The position numbers were made by a program, and so were the translations under genes. Below the pieces are notes generated by a model. The model was not told the origin of the DNA, did not search any database, and saw nothing but the letters and a program-made list of their open reading frames with translations. Shown piece after piece: positions 53,198 through 64,000 of a DNA stretch of 64,000 bases; the stretch's first letter is position 1, and every line of letters begins with the position of its first letter. Source of the DNA: Theobroma cacao (lineage: Eukaryota; Streptophyta; Magnoliopsida; Malvales; Malvaceae); contig NC_030854.1 in the NCBI RefSeq assembly GCF_000208745.1, forward strand, positions 33,543,817 to 33,607,816. Reading direction: 5' to 3'.

Positions 53198-54350
53198 GTG
53201 CCTTGATAGGNTGTCGTGTGTGCCTTGATAGGTAATATCGTGTAATAAATATAACCGTGCGTGTGCGAGGAGGGAGAGCACATGCCGATAATGATGTAGG
53301 CGGGAGTGCGTGTGATGATATTGAAGTGTGCAAGTAGAGAGTGCACACGATGATATAGAAATATGCGAGTAGGCAGTGCACATGATGATGTTGCCTTGTG
53401 CGTGTAGGGAGTGCATATTGGCTATGTGAGGTGGTGGTATTCGTGTTTATATATGCATATATGCGTGTGCAAGAGAAAGTTATGAATATAGTATGTGGTT
53501 GTAATGTATGTGAAATCTTGCATGTTGAACCTTGAAATTTTGCTAAGTATTTTCAAATTGAATTGTATTGCAGCAAATGGCCTCTTTTTGTTATGAAAAG
53601 AAACTCTTCCTTGGTTATTCTGATTCTCGCTGCAACCAGAAACTCTTGGCTTTGTAAGGTTGGCCACGGTTTTGCATATTGCTACAGCGAGAAACCTTCT
53701 ATCAAGCTTGCTACCTTGCTTGGTTTCTGCCATATTTTCTACTTCTTTAACATCACGGTTGATCATGGATTTTCAACATCAAGGGATTAATTAATCAAGC
53801 TTGAAATGAGGTATTTTAACAAGAGCTTAAATTAAATTGCATTGTTTTTGAACTTAAGTGCATCATGATTTCTAAACCTTCTGTAACGTTGCTTATTCCC
53901 TTTTTATATTCACTCACTGGAGTTATACTCACGTTTTTTAAAACTTCATGTTTTAGGTTTTCTGAGTTAAAGGTGATTGGCCCTAAGATGAGGTGCTCCT
54001 CCTTATCCATTGCTCCGTAGGTTTACCATGACATTAAATGTTAGCAACCGTGCCCAGAGTCACTCCGTTGACAGTCAAGGTCTAATTATGTGTATATGAA
54101 TACTTGATACGAAATACTAAGATTCATTTGTCAAGCTATATATGTATATTATGGTTGATGATGCCATTATGAATGCATAATTGGTTTTTATGAATTGTTT
54201 TCAAAGGAACGATGTTTGGACATTACGAATTTTGGAATTTAAAGAAATATGGATTAATGTATAAGATTATATAAATAGGTTTGCTTGAACTTAGTGGGTT
54301 AAGCCTATGAGCCCTTGCGTCGGTCATGGCCCAAGATTTGGGCTGCGACA
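51958..54350. mobile_element. Putative large solo LTR (Ty3/Gypsy chromovirus type)
   Basis: It starts TGTGAGACCTCGAAC and ends TTTGGGCTGCGACA, terminal phrases typical of Tekay/Del-like LTRs. The interval contains no gag or pol. It has a CT-rich leader-like section near 52370-52560 and a (TA)n(GT)n tract. Flanking 5 bp are aggag and ttaat, so no target-site duplication is visible; the ends or an unequal exchange may have removed it. The open frame at 53563-53790 has no known domain. Confidence 0.5.
53138..53232. repeat. (TA)n(GT)n microsatellite, single N and short duplicated tail
   Basis: A TA tract to 53160 is followed by a GT tract to about 53196. The phrase tgtgccttgatagg then occurs on both sides of the N at 53211. 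As at 46117, a lone N between repeated words suggests a gap-closure join. Confidence 0.85.
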
Positions 54351-55807
54351 TTAATATTGAGTAAAAGGAAATTAAAGTATCCAAACTATAAGTAGAGATT
54401 AACCACAATCCTAGAAATAGAAATTTAGTTCAACATACTGAATATAAAACCCAATATTTCTAGAAAAATATTCATTTCTATAATAAAGAAGAGAGAGAGA
54501 TGGAACTAGTATGAAAAAGGTAAGCTGATATGGATGATACCGCTCCCAAGAAAATCCTTTACTTCTCTTCTCCCTTTTCCTCTTTTGTGTAAACTAAATC
54601 CTTAACTTTTTTTATCTCTCCTGAAAAACTGTTCCAAATCTTTCCCCCTTCCTTTTTCCTAAAAAAAACTCTCTTTTATAACCTTTAAAAGTGACCTTCT
54701 GATTTGAAAAATTGAAAGGTACATATTGCTTAACTTGGCGCTGCAGCGTTAAGTTCACTACCAAAGGCATTGTTTGTAGTGTTAGACAACGTTGGGAGCT
54801 TGGCGCTGTAGCGTTGGAAGTTCTATTTGGTGAGGGGGACAGTGCTGCAATGCTGTGCCTGCTATTTCCATGGTTTGTTCCTTCAAGTTGTCTAGTGTAG
54901 AGTTGCTGCGGTTAGGTTACTTCTAACGTGATTTTGATCATGCTCGGATCAAAACTGGACAAAGTGATAAACATGAAAGTTATAACCATTCCTCTTAACT
55001 TTCGATGGTTTAAGAATCACGTTGATTGGACTTATTTAACTTGAGTTATATCTGAAGTACCACTTCATGTTTGATGAAGTCTGCACTTGGCGAACTTGTG
55101 CAATTCTTTGTCACTTGACCTTTCCTCTTTTGAAAATCTTAAAAATATAAAAACTAAATTAGCCATAGTTAAAATAAACATTTTTGCCATACAAAAGTAT
55201 TAAAATTACTTGAAATAAACTATTTCAATCATGAGTTAATTAATTAAAAAAATAAAAAAAAACTACTTATAACTTTAATTAAATTTAAAGACTTAGTTAT
55301 TTTATTACTTAAAATATAATAAAATAACTCTTATCATACATCTAGTCCTCACGTGACTCACCGCGACGAATAAGATGCTTTTCCGGATTTGGTACAATAG
55401 GCAAATCCAAGGTTTCATAAAAATGGTACCCCGGGCCAAAGCCGCTTGATAGGCCAGACAACAAGAAGCCAGAATGTGCAACTGCGAGCTCATCCTACCC
55501 TTTTCAACATGAATCCAGGACTAGGACTAAGTGAGCAATATCGATACAGTGTAGGCACTGTTTCTTTGTATTGTCGATTAAAATATTATAGATTTCCCGT
55601 TTCCTCATATCTTGCAGATTTTTTTATTCAAAGACCAGAACCCAATACAAACGTTCGAAAATTTGCAACCCAAAACAGTAGCTTAAAATATCCTTTTGGG
55701 TCCAACCATAAAGAACTGAAATATCTCCCTCTTTCCTTCGATCTTCCTTCAATTTTCACTTTTCACTTGTTGCAGAATCTCTTGTTTTTTCTCTCTTACA
55801 ATAACAA
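54351..55807. other. Spacer upstream of XPT
   Basis: No gene is recognised. The last few hundred bases should carry the XPT promoter and leader. An open frame at 55446-55820 overlaps the XPT start in another frame and looks incidental. Confidence 0.45.
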
Positions 55808-57079
55808 ATGCATACTTTGAATCTCATATCATCCTCTCATGTCACTTTCTCCAAATCCACACATCAATATTATCCCACAAAAAGGATCGAAAACCCAAAA
55901 AACTTCAGTTACCCTCCTGCTTTTCTCAACAAATCCACCCCTCACAGCCCCAAACTTTGCAACTTTCACAAAATCCATTGTTACCCTTTTGGCAAGATCC
56001 AAGGCTTAGGCACCAAAAGAACTCCTTTCAGCTATATCCATGAAAACCCTTCTAGGAAACCTGGATCCCGTATTCCCAGATCAGCTGCAGCATCTGAATC
56101 TAATCCAGAAGGAGAAGCTGCAGCAGCTGAAGCAGCAGCGAAGTCAAAGGCTAAAACTTTACAGCTTGCTCTTGTGTTCGGTTTTTGGTACTTTCAAAAC
56201 ATTGTCTTTAACATTTACAACAAAAAAGCATTGAATGTCTTTCCATTCCCTTGGCTTCTTGCTTCTTTTCAACTCTTCGCTGGTTCCATTTGGATGTTCG
56301 TTCTCTGGTCTTTAAAGTTGCAACCTTGTCCCAAAATCACAAAGCCTTTTATTATTGCACTTCTTGGACCTGCATTGTTTCACACAATAGGCCATATTTC
56401 AGCTTGTGTATCGTTTTCTAAGGTTGCCGTTTCCTTCACTCATGTTATCAAATCATCAGAGCCTGTGTTTTCTGTTGTTTTCTCTTCATTTCTTGGTGAT
56501 ACATACCCTTTGAAAGTCTGGCTTTCCATTGTTCCCATTGTTTTGGGATGTTCTCTAGCTGCTATTACTGAGGTTTCCTTTAATTTTCAAGGCTTATGGG
56601 GTGCTTTGATTAGCAATGTTGGTTTTGTGTTAAGGAACATTTACTCCAAGAAAAGTTTGCAGAACTTTAAGGAAGTGAATGGATTGAATTTGTATGGTTG
56701 GATCAGTATAATCTCACTGCTTTATCTGTTTCCAGTCGCGGTTATTGTTGAAGGGTCGCAATGGGTTCAAGGGTATCACAAAGCAATCGAGACTGTTGGC
56801 AAAGCATCCACATTTTACATATGGGTCTTGCTTTCAGGAATATTTTACCATCTATACAACCAATCATCTTATCAGGCACTTGATGAAATTAGCCCTTTGA
56901 CTTTTTCAGTTGGGAACACAATGAAGAGGGTTGTGGTTATAGTGTCAACTGTTTTGGTGTTCAGAAATCCAGTCCGGCCTTTGAATGCACTTGGATCTGG
57001 GATTGCAATACTTGGAACTTTCTTGTATTCACAAGCAACAGCTAAGAAGAAGAGTGCTGGAGGTGAAAAGAAGAGCTAA
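55808..57079 (+). CDS. XPT: Plastid xylulose-5-phosphate/phosphate translocator
   Basis: Intronless, 423 residues. The first roughly 90 residues are Ser/Lys/Pro-rich and low in acidic residues, a plastid transit peptide. The carrier part starts near LQLALVFGFWYFQNIVFNIY and has 8-10 hydrophobic segments. The family box NKKALNVFPFPWLLASFQL is complete, and the phosphate-binding Lys-Arg pair is present in GNTMKRVV (about residues 373-374). The triose-phosphate-translocator family has TPT, PPT, GPT and XPT branches. The lack of introns, which sets Arabidopsis XPT (At5g17630) apart from the other branches, and the neighbouring AUG7 (At5g17620) both point to XPT. It would exchange xylulose 5-phosphate or triose phosphates for phosphate across the inner envelope, linking the cytosolic and plastid pentose phosphate pathways. 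Confidence 0.93.
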   Translation: MHTLNLISSSHVTFSKSTHQYYPTKRIENPKNFSYPPAFLNKSTPHSPKLCNFHKIHCYPFGKIQGLGTKRTPFSYIHENPSRKPGSRIPRSAAASESNPEGEAAAAEAAAKSKAKTLQLALVFGFWYFQNIVFNIYNKKALNVFPFPWLLASFQLFAGSIWMFVLWSLKLQPCPKITKPFIIALLGPALFHTIGHISACVSFSKVAVSFTHVIKSSEPVFSVVFSSFLGDTYPLKVWLSIVPIVLGCSLAAITEVSFNFQGLWGALISNVGFVLRNIYSKKSLQNFKEVNGLNLYGWISIISLLYLFPVAVIVEGSQWVQGYHKAIETVGKASTFYIWVLLSGIFYHLYNQSSYQALDEISPLTFSVGNTMKRVVVIVSTVLVFRNPVRPLNALGSGIAILGTFLYSQATAKKKSAGGEKKS

Positions 57080-59862
57080 GGGTTCAATAATCTCTTCAAA
57101 GTTTTTTAACTTTTTGTTCCTTTTGAACGGATGATACTTTCATTTTTGATCTTTTCTTCCCTCACTGTTATAAATGTTAATAAATGACCTATATTTTGCT
57201 TTCTTAATTTCTGCACTCTTCCCCTGTTATATAGTTGCTTTGTGTTTGCTGTGCTTGGGTGTCAATTGCAAAAATATCTGCTTTTTGACATGATTTGTAA
57301 CGCTTTTTATGCGCCTAAAGCTCTGGTGGCTTAGGTCAAAACCAGACTCTGCTGCAAGAGTTTTTTTTTTTTTACCAGGTTAAATACCGATAACATTTGA
57401 AATTTACTACCGCTTTCTCAGCTCCACAAGGTAATACATTTTTGCAAATATTATTTCTGGAGTTTTTAATACTTAGATTTTTACAGTTTTGTTAGTGAGG
57501 AATCTTTGTTAGATTGATTTCTGATGAATTTAAATTAAAAGAAACCTTTCATTAGTTTGTCAGCAAAAGCAGTCAGGTTGTTGAAACTTCTCTAGTAATT
57601 TTTCTTGTTGAGGATGTCATAGCATTTTGCATTATGCATTATGCTTTTAATAATCATGTACTGCTAACTTGAATTATCACTAGCTTGTGAAGTGATGAGT
57701 TGTTTGAGAAAGCAGTTAAGTGAATCAACCTTTTTCAATAGAAGTTCTTATTGCAGATTAGATTATAATATACTTGAGGTGAGAGCATGCTTTTATTTAA
57801 ATTTACAGACTCAGAACTGGTATCCAGGTTTAATTTTTAACAATTCCTCTTTGTATAACTGTAGTTGCTAACTAGCTCTAACATCTATTTTTAGTAAACA
57901 TTATCACTTACATGCTTTCCTTCTTACTTTCACTGTTGCTTGAATGCTATCTTAGGGTAATGGTTCCTTTGTGTTGGTGGGGTAGTTTGGTCAGAGGTTT
58001 GTCTAACTACTTGAAAGAACACCAGAATCTGTGAGGGTTCAGTTGTCTCCCACTCTCCCTAAATAGACTAGATTATCAAAGAATAATCCAACTGTTTGAA
58101 CTTGTGGAGATTTATATAATTTATATTGCTTACTTGACGTCTAACCTCTAAGAGATCAGCAAACTTAAGGGTAAATCTGTTTACTCTTGCATAGCTTCTT
58201 TCAGATATCATTTGAAACTGCAAAGTTTTTGGTGACAACATGCTTAGGTTTTTTCTTAGAATTTCTATTTATTTGGTCATTCTGTGTGTAGATATCAATC
58301 GCCCTTTATCACTTCTCTATTCTGAGAATGCCTTCTAAAAAGGTATTTTAGGGGCATGATACTCCAGATATTTAGCATAAAGAAAGAGTTACATAGAAGA
58401 TAAGCAATATCTAGCAGCTGCTAAGGTAACCTTGAAAAAGATTGCAGACATACGTTGTCTCGTCCTCTCTTTTTTCAGTGTGGAAATAATCCACATTAGA
58501 TAACTGTAGACATGACTTGCTGTTAGTGAAAGAGGATTTCCTTGCCAAAGATGGTGACAAGGCACCCATATTGTTGGTAGCTTTCTCCCTCAATCCCAAG
58601 TGAAGCCTTTCTATAGTGCTTGTCATAAACTGTCCTCACCAACCAGTTGTATCTTACAATTAAATTATAATGCCCAACTTAGAAGGAACTGCTAACAATC
58701 TGACCTTGGATGGTTAGTTTAATGTCCTGATATGCTGAAGTTATCCTAAACCAAAGGTCATCATCATTTTTAATGTAGTTGTTGCACCGAATCAGTCAGC
58801 AGTGTGAAAATGTGACCAATAATACTTTAGCTCAGGTTTTGCAACTAGTAGATGGTTGCAAGCTGTTGTATATAGCCATTGAATAGCTAAAGAATTACTT
58901 GATTCATGTATGCCCTAATTCATTTGTTGAGCAAAATGGTCCTAGACTCGTTTAGACTGGTCAAAAGTAATCGATTAGTTGGCTCCAGATTATATGATTG
59001 ACAGTGAGTATAGTGTTGAGCAAAATGGATCTTTTCTGGAGAAATTTGCAATATCTATAGACTAGTGGACTATGCAACTACAGAAAGTGAATGTGCTTAC
59101 AATCTTCTGGATGCTGGGCATTGTATTTTGGATTTCCTGGCTAAGATTTCTCAGATTTATGATGAGAAACAGGGGAAAAATGGAAGGAGGAAATTATCAG
59201 TTGACTAACATTGAGATTAAGGTATATTGGGATTGCTCTGCTGATTAGCCCTGATCCTTGCCTTAATTTGGTTCCTTGTAAATCTCAAGAGTACAAGCTT
59301 ATTTTATGAAATTAAAAGCCATTCAGTTAAACTATATAAATGTGTGGCTATCTTACAAAACTGAAGGTAAATGTTGCTTAAAAGGTAAGTGGTTATTTAT
59401 TTGGCAAAGATCAAAGTAAACTCATTCGATTGAAATGGAATAATTGAACAAATAACATTTGCAATTCTTGGCCAAAATACTTGAAAGAGTTGGAAGAATG
59501 ATTAATATAGAAAAAAAAAACTGGATTAAATAACAATTTTAAAAAATAGAGAACGTTCTTTTTCATTTTTTCAAGAAGATTCCAATCCGATAAATTTTTT
59601 AAATAAAAATATATACTTATCATTAAATTAAAATTCGGGTACTTTTTCGTATATCAATAACTACTAAATAAAAGATTATTTAATGGTATATACACAAGTA
59701 TATGCCCTCAATAGACTAAGACCTTAGTTCACACTATTATTAATTAAGATAGAATAAAAACATAAAACAAAACAAAACTAAACAATACATTAACCCGTTT
59801 TTATATTAACTAATCTGCCAATATATATAAATGAAAGGATTAGGTCCAAATCCTATTGTTGA
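57080..59862. other. Intergenic region downstream of XPT
   Basis: No gene is recognised over 2.8 kb. The minus frame at 58411-58626 has no known domain. Base composition is ordinary. A non-coding RNA cannot be excluded. Confidence 0.45.
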
Positions 59863-60117
59863 TCAGTGTGAGTCTCCGGTCGCAGCTTCTGCTTTGCTGC
59901 GTGCTACGGCTTCTTCGAAACATGAGAAGCACAACATTGCAAGCAAAAATAGCACAACTACGACCACAGCAACTGCCAAGGCCCAAGGGGGAACTGCCAG
60001 ACCCATTGTGTCTGCAATCACAAATTCAGAACCAAAGTGTAAGAGAAAAGAGTTATAAGGAGGAATAAACAGAGGAATGCAATGCAACGACTCGATTAGA
60101 CTTAATTTCACGTACAT
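59863..60117 (-). CDS. Possible small single-pass membrane peptide
   Basis: The minus-strand frame gives 84 residues from 60117, or 47 residues from the internal ATG at 60006. The internal start has a good context (ACAATGG) and opens MGLAVPPWALAVAVVVVVLF, followed by LAMLCFSCFEEAVARSKAEA, a clear transmembrane helix with a short charged tail. The outer start has a poor context. A TATA box (CTATAAATAG) stands about 105 bp upstream of 60117 at the right distance for a promoter. The opposite strand is also open (59831-60058) but is Ala/Thr low-complexity and lacks a promoter. I do not recognise the family. The gene is plausible but unproven. Confidence 0.5.
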   Translation of the reverse strand: MYVKLSLIESLHCIPLFIPPYNSFLLHFGSEFVIADTMGLAVPPWALAVAVVVVVLFLLAMLCFSCFEEAVARSKAEAATGDSH

Positions 60118-60557
60118 AACGTAAAAGGGAGACTGTCTTCCCTAGCTACAAACAACAAGCTTCAAAACTCAACAGGAGCGTCCAATCTGCTGGGGTATTG
60201 TAGCATTCCTTACGTCCAATCCTCTATTTATAGTCGTTTATATGGAACCTGGCTAAGCTAGGGTTAATTGTTTTTCTTTAAAAAGTCTTGATGGTCAAGA
60301 AATAGGCAAAAAAATTAACCCTTTTGTTAGGATTTATATCACGAATTAGGACATCTTTAAGAGAGAAGTGAACCCTTTTCTCTATTAATAAATTTAGCCA
60401 ATTATATATATTTAGTTATATATATTAGTATACATCAAAGAGCAAATTTGCTTTTAATTATCATAAATTGCACCTCATTAATTATTAGACTAAGTTTTAG
60501 CAAGGAAAAGAGAGAGCTAATTATTCTATTGCTAAATATATATTGATTATAATCAAA
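60118..60557. other. Promoter side of the small membrane-peptide gene and spacer
   Basis: Contains the TATA box at 60223-60232 on the minus strand. The rest is AT-rich spacer. A small retro-insert begins at 60575. Confidence 0.45.
60223..60232 (-). promoter_or_regulatory. TATA box (CTATAAATAG) of the small membrane-peptide gene
   Basis: A perfect plant-type TATA box in an otherwise GC-balanced context, on the minus strand. Confidence 0.6.
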
Positions 60558-60574
60558 ACTGGCCAGACCCTCTT

Positions 60575-60656
60575 TTTTATTTTTTTGGAAAGGCGGAGAT
60601 TTTATTGCTATAAAAAATCTCCAAATGGAGACTTACAGGGAGCAAGGTCGCAAGTG
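60575..60656 (-). mobile_element. 82 bp retro-insert with poly-A-like end and 17 bp target duplication
   Basis: The direct repeat actggccagaccctctt flanks it exactly (60558-60574 and 60657-60673). On the minus strand the insert ends aaaaaaataaaa, a poly-A tail, next to the repeat. The body includes ggagattttttatagcaata. Long target duplication plus poly-A means target-primed reverse transcription: a heavily 5'-truncated LINE or a SINE-like copy. Confidence 0.85.
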
Positions 60657-60673
60657 ACTGGCCAGACCCTCTT

Positions 60674-61860
60674 GAAAGGTTAATATACAAAAAGGAAAAA
60701 GTTATTTTGGCCTTTATGACGATTTTATCTTAGGTAAACTGTAGATGATTTATAAGCTTGGAAGAATATAGCATTTAATTAATCATAAAGACCATATAGC
60801 TAAGGGAAGTGAAGATGATTAACCAGTTAAAATTGAAGCAAGAAAAATTGTTCAAATATACATTGCTATTCGTCTGTCATGATTGCCTAACAAATTAATT
60901 CCTCATTGTGTTTTGTCTAAGTACAATATTTCTTTGGATGCATATTCAGGTATGCCATGAGCTCCCATTCCCTACAGTCAATAGTTTCCTCAGGCGGTGT
61001 CAGTACTCTGGAGTAGTGGCTTCAGTGCTTATAGCAAGGAAAGCTCAGGGAAGATTTAATGCCAAAACATAGGGGTGGTCACTTGGTGTGTTGCGGCCAT
61101 TAGAAACAGCCCAAGCCCATGAACAGGGTATAGGAACTGCAGGCGTCTTTGGCAAGCTAAGTCTTAAGGCTACGGCAGCAGAGAAAGGAACAGGCTATCG
61201 TTTCGAGGGGTGCTTTGTTGGAATAGGTGTACACACAGGGGATGTGTAACGGTTCAATATCATCTTCAATGTAGGCATATGACTGTAACAAGTCTCCTGC
61301 CTAAATTCAAGGCTAAAGACTTGAAACAGCATGATATACTCCAACCATTACACACACACACATATGCTCAAATTTGCTTTGCAGAAAAAAATTATAATAA
61401 AAGTCTTCTTCATTTTTATGAAATTATCAATGCAAAGAAGAGCTGTGCGGAAAATTCAAAGTTGAGCATACCCATTAATTGACAAAAACAGTTGAAGACT
61501 TACATAGCCTTTGACTCAGATGAATACATACTCACAAGAATGTTTTTTCATAAATGGGCTTAAGGCATAAGGCGTTTTTTAGAATAGTCTTCTTTATAAT
61601 TTTAACTATTTTTAGTCAAGAGAAAAAAAATGGACAAAATTATCCTTAATGAAACCGACCTATTCTCATGCTTTGGTACACTTTTTGAAACCTCCATAAC
61701 TAGCATAAGGTTTTTCTCTTCCATATGGACATCTTGTGTATCTTACTTTTCATTCAAACTCTATCAAACTCAAGTTCAAATAGTATTATTCAATGCAAAT
61801 ATCAATGGCAACTTCGAAACAATCCCTAACAATTGACGTCTAAAGGGCCACTATCTTCAG
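60674..61860. other. Spacer between the retro-insert and the MULE remnant
   Basis: No gene is seen. Around 60960-61260 the base composition is more balanced and may be a fragment of the MULE or an unrelated decayed sequence. A (CA)-like run is at about 61353. Confidence 0.35.
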
Positions 61861-64000
61861 GTACGACACCGATAACGTTATCAGGGTTTGTAGTCCGCAT
61901 TGGATAGCGGTTTCGTCTGTGCCCTGGTTGTCTACAAATTGCACATGCCTTGGGTCTACGTCATCGAGCCGTCGGCTGAACAGATGATGTTTCCCTGTTT
62001 GTCGGTAGAGATGCAAATAGAGTCCGACAATTTTGTCTATTATGACCATAGCTCTTGCATTGTGAACATCCACGTCGTCCGCTACCTTCCCTAGCTGATG
62101 GAATCCTTTTCCTCCTAGGTCTTCCCGCTTAACCTTGCCAACTTGGTGGCAAAACGACATTTTGTTGAACGTAATCGGGGATGTCCCACTCACTAGGATG
62201 CCCAATCGGGCGAATGAGAACCGCATATCCCTCCGCCCAAGACCGAGTCTTGTAATAGTCCAAGCAGAATTCAATGGCTGCACGTTTGCACTTACTGCCA
62301 AGGCAATGAAATCACAGATGGCAAACAATGTAAAAATTCAATTCATCATGCACAATATAACAAAACATGCTCATACCTTATTGCAGCCTTGGCATGCGTG
62401 CAGGGGAGTAGATTGGACTGAAACTCACCGCATGAACACTCCTTGGTGGAGGGGTTCACGACTCTGTCCTTACTCCTGCCTATAACTTGAAACTCCACCC
62501 AATCGATTGCTTGTACGAAAAAGTGACATGCTTCATTGAACCGTTTGTTCAACAAATCGGTAGCCCAAAGGTTGAGAGGTGTGGTCAAATTCAATGCCTC
62601 ATTGTGCCGGTCATGGAACCAACGTTGAAACATGCCTCTGATGCACTCGACCAAGACCGTTATTGGCATTTTTCTTGCATGCCTGAGGCAGGAGTTAATA
62701 CACTCTGCAGTGTTGGATGTCATTAGCTTATATCGCCTTATTGGTGACCGTGCACGTGCCCATTTCTTAGGGCCTAATCTCATGAGGCTGTCATAAGCAA
62801 GTTTGCAAAGCTATTTCAGCTTATTCATATGTCTGTCAAAATCGATGACCCTATAGTAATTGGCGGCCATGGTGAAAATCGCTGCAACATCTTCACGCTT
62901 GAACTTGTTTTTAACGTTTTTCCCTAAGTGGTAATTGCATAGACCGTGATGAGCGTCCTTGTACACTTTCTCAACTGCATTCTTAATGCTAAGATGCTAA
63001 TCAGAAATGAACATTGCATTTTCAGGACAACCAATCGCACGACGCAATTGGTTAAGAAACCACGACCAAGACTCTTTGTCTTCGACGTGGCCAATGCCAA
63101 ATGCAAGTGGATATATCTGCTCATTCGCACTTTGCATACCACCACAAATAGAATACTCTTGAATCTGCCTTTCAGATGTGTGGCATCGATAGCGACTACA
63201 GGCCAATTACAGCACTGAACCCCCGAATACATGACCCGAACGCCCAGAAACAATATTTGAATCGTTGTTCCCCATCAGTAGTGACACACGTCATAGTATC
63301 GGGATTTTTACATTCCAACATATGGAAATACGAGTGGAGGAGTTGGAATGACTCTTTCGACGGACCGCACATAAGACTCTCCGCATACTCATTAGCTTGC
63401 CAAGCCTTGCCATATAGGCATCGCAATCCCCACTTGTGATTCATCTCTTCCATTATTTCCTTTGGTCTCAATGGGTTTACACAATTTCCTTACACCCTGC
63501 TGGATATAAGCTCACCAATTACTCTCGCGCTCGTAGTTCGATACCCACATTGCAAACCATCGACACTACGCGTGTGTACCTTATGCAACATCCGAACATG
63601 CCAATATTCTCCCTCAGGAAACTTCGTTGCACCCAAAGAAAACTTGCATGCCTTATCTTTACAACCAACCTCAAAACGAGCGTGACATGACTTTTTAACT
63701 CTAAACTCAAAATGCTCTTTTAGTGCCAACATGCTGAAAGCTGGTTTCAATTCAGCTTTCGATAGAAACACTTTTTTGCGATATAAGTGGTCGTCCATTG
63801 ATCTAAATTCCTCACTCTCAACTATTTGGAAGGATATCATATCTAGCCTGGGAATAATTCATTGACGAGATACCCCTGTATTGACCCTCTCTTGATCACT
63901 GTCATCAGGCGAACAAATGTCGTTCTCGTAAATAGGGTCCGCACCCTCAACATCTTCTAATTCAACGGTTCTGCAATGGTCGTCCAACTCAACCTCTTCT
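61861..64000 (-). pseudogene. MuDR-type MULE transposase, decayed and cut by the window end
   Basis: On the minus strand, from the window edge downward: N-terminal MuDR region (63840-63490; FRVKKSCHARFEVGC, then KDKACKFSLG); transposase core (about 63250-62500; WPVVAIDATHLKGRF, then NEQIYPLAFGIGHVEDKESW and LCNYHLGKN); SWIM finger (CSCGEFQSNLLPCTHA); an 82 bp intron 62376-62295 with gtatga donor and ggcag acceptor; and a C-terminal tail with HPSEWDIPDYVQQNVVLPP and the knuckles CSQCKSYGHNRQNC and CAICRQPGHRRN. Damage includes a stop near 63863, a frameshift near 63130, stops near 63000 and 62815, and a stop after PPSWQG near 62145. The element was a spliced autonomous MULE and is now inert. 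Terminal repeats were not found in the window. Confidence 0.9.

Noticed and set aside
53027..53416. Minus-strand frames across the microsatellite
   Set aside because: They are translations of (TG)n(TA)n and contain an N.
59831..60058. Plus-strand frame opposite the small membrane peptide
   Set aside because: Thr/Ala low-complexity composition and no promoter signal on that strand; the minus strand has both a TATA box and a membrane helix.

Overview
This is a nuclear chromosome segment from a eudicot plant. It carries GT-AG introns in AT-rich intergenic DNA, a PLS-DYW pentatricopeptide repeat gene, a tau-class GST, a plastid phosphate translocator and plant-type Copia, Tat-like, LINE and MULE elements. 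I cannot name the species from the sequence alone. Two isolated N bases (46117 and 53211) mark scaffold joins.

Layout. 1-15.6 kb: F-box/kelch gene (1447-2595, +), tau GST with two exons (7846-8581, +) and an intronless PPR-DYW gene (9330-11999, -), separated by AT-rich spacers. 15.7-21.5 kb: an eight-exon MATE transporter (+). Its 3.6 kb intron 2 contains an antisense LINE remnant and its intron 5 has a GC donor. 22-26 kb: a LINE fragment and a 1.3 kb non-coding foldback element. 27-37.7 kb: a segmental duplication. Each copy carries a two-exon gene whose first exon encodes a plastid/Tat-like leader and whose second exon encodes a potato-inhibitor-I protease inhibitor. A third, decayed inhibitor exon lies at about 27 kb. 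Between the copies sits a degenerate Copia element with a 2.1 kb solo LTR nested inside it. A second solo LTR (598 bp) sits in copy 2, with the matching empty site in copy 1. 38-42.2 kb: a CDR1-like aspartic protease gene (-) beside its decayed tandem copy. 45-50.4 kb: the nine-exon AUG7 (augmin subunit 7) gene (-). 52-54.4 kb: a putative large solo LTR. 55.8-57.1 kb: intronless XPT (+). About 60 kb: a possible small membrane-peptide gene. 61.8-64 kb: a MuDR-type MULE transposase pseudogene, cut by the window end.

The host genes are single eukaryotic units, not operons. AUG7 and XPT are also neighbours in Arabidopsis (At5g17620 and At5g17630), so part of the window is conserved microsynteny. 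The most unusual loci are the duplicated leader-plus-inhibitor genes: their inferred reactive-site residues are Arg-Met in one copy and Met-Arg in the other. The nested insertions, empty site and target-site duplications give a relative order for events between 27 and 38 kb.
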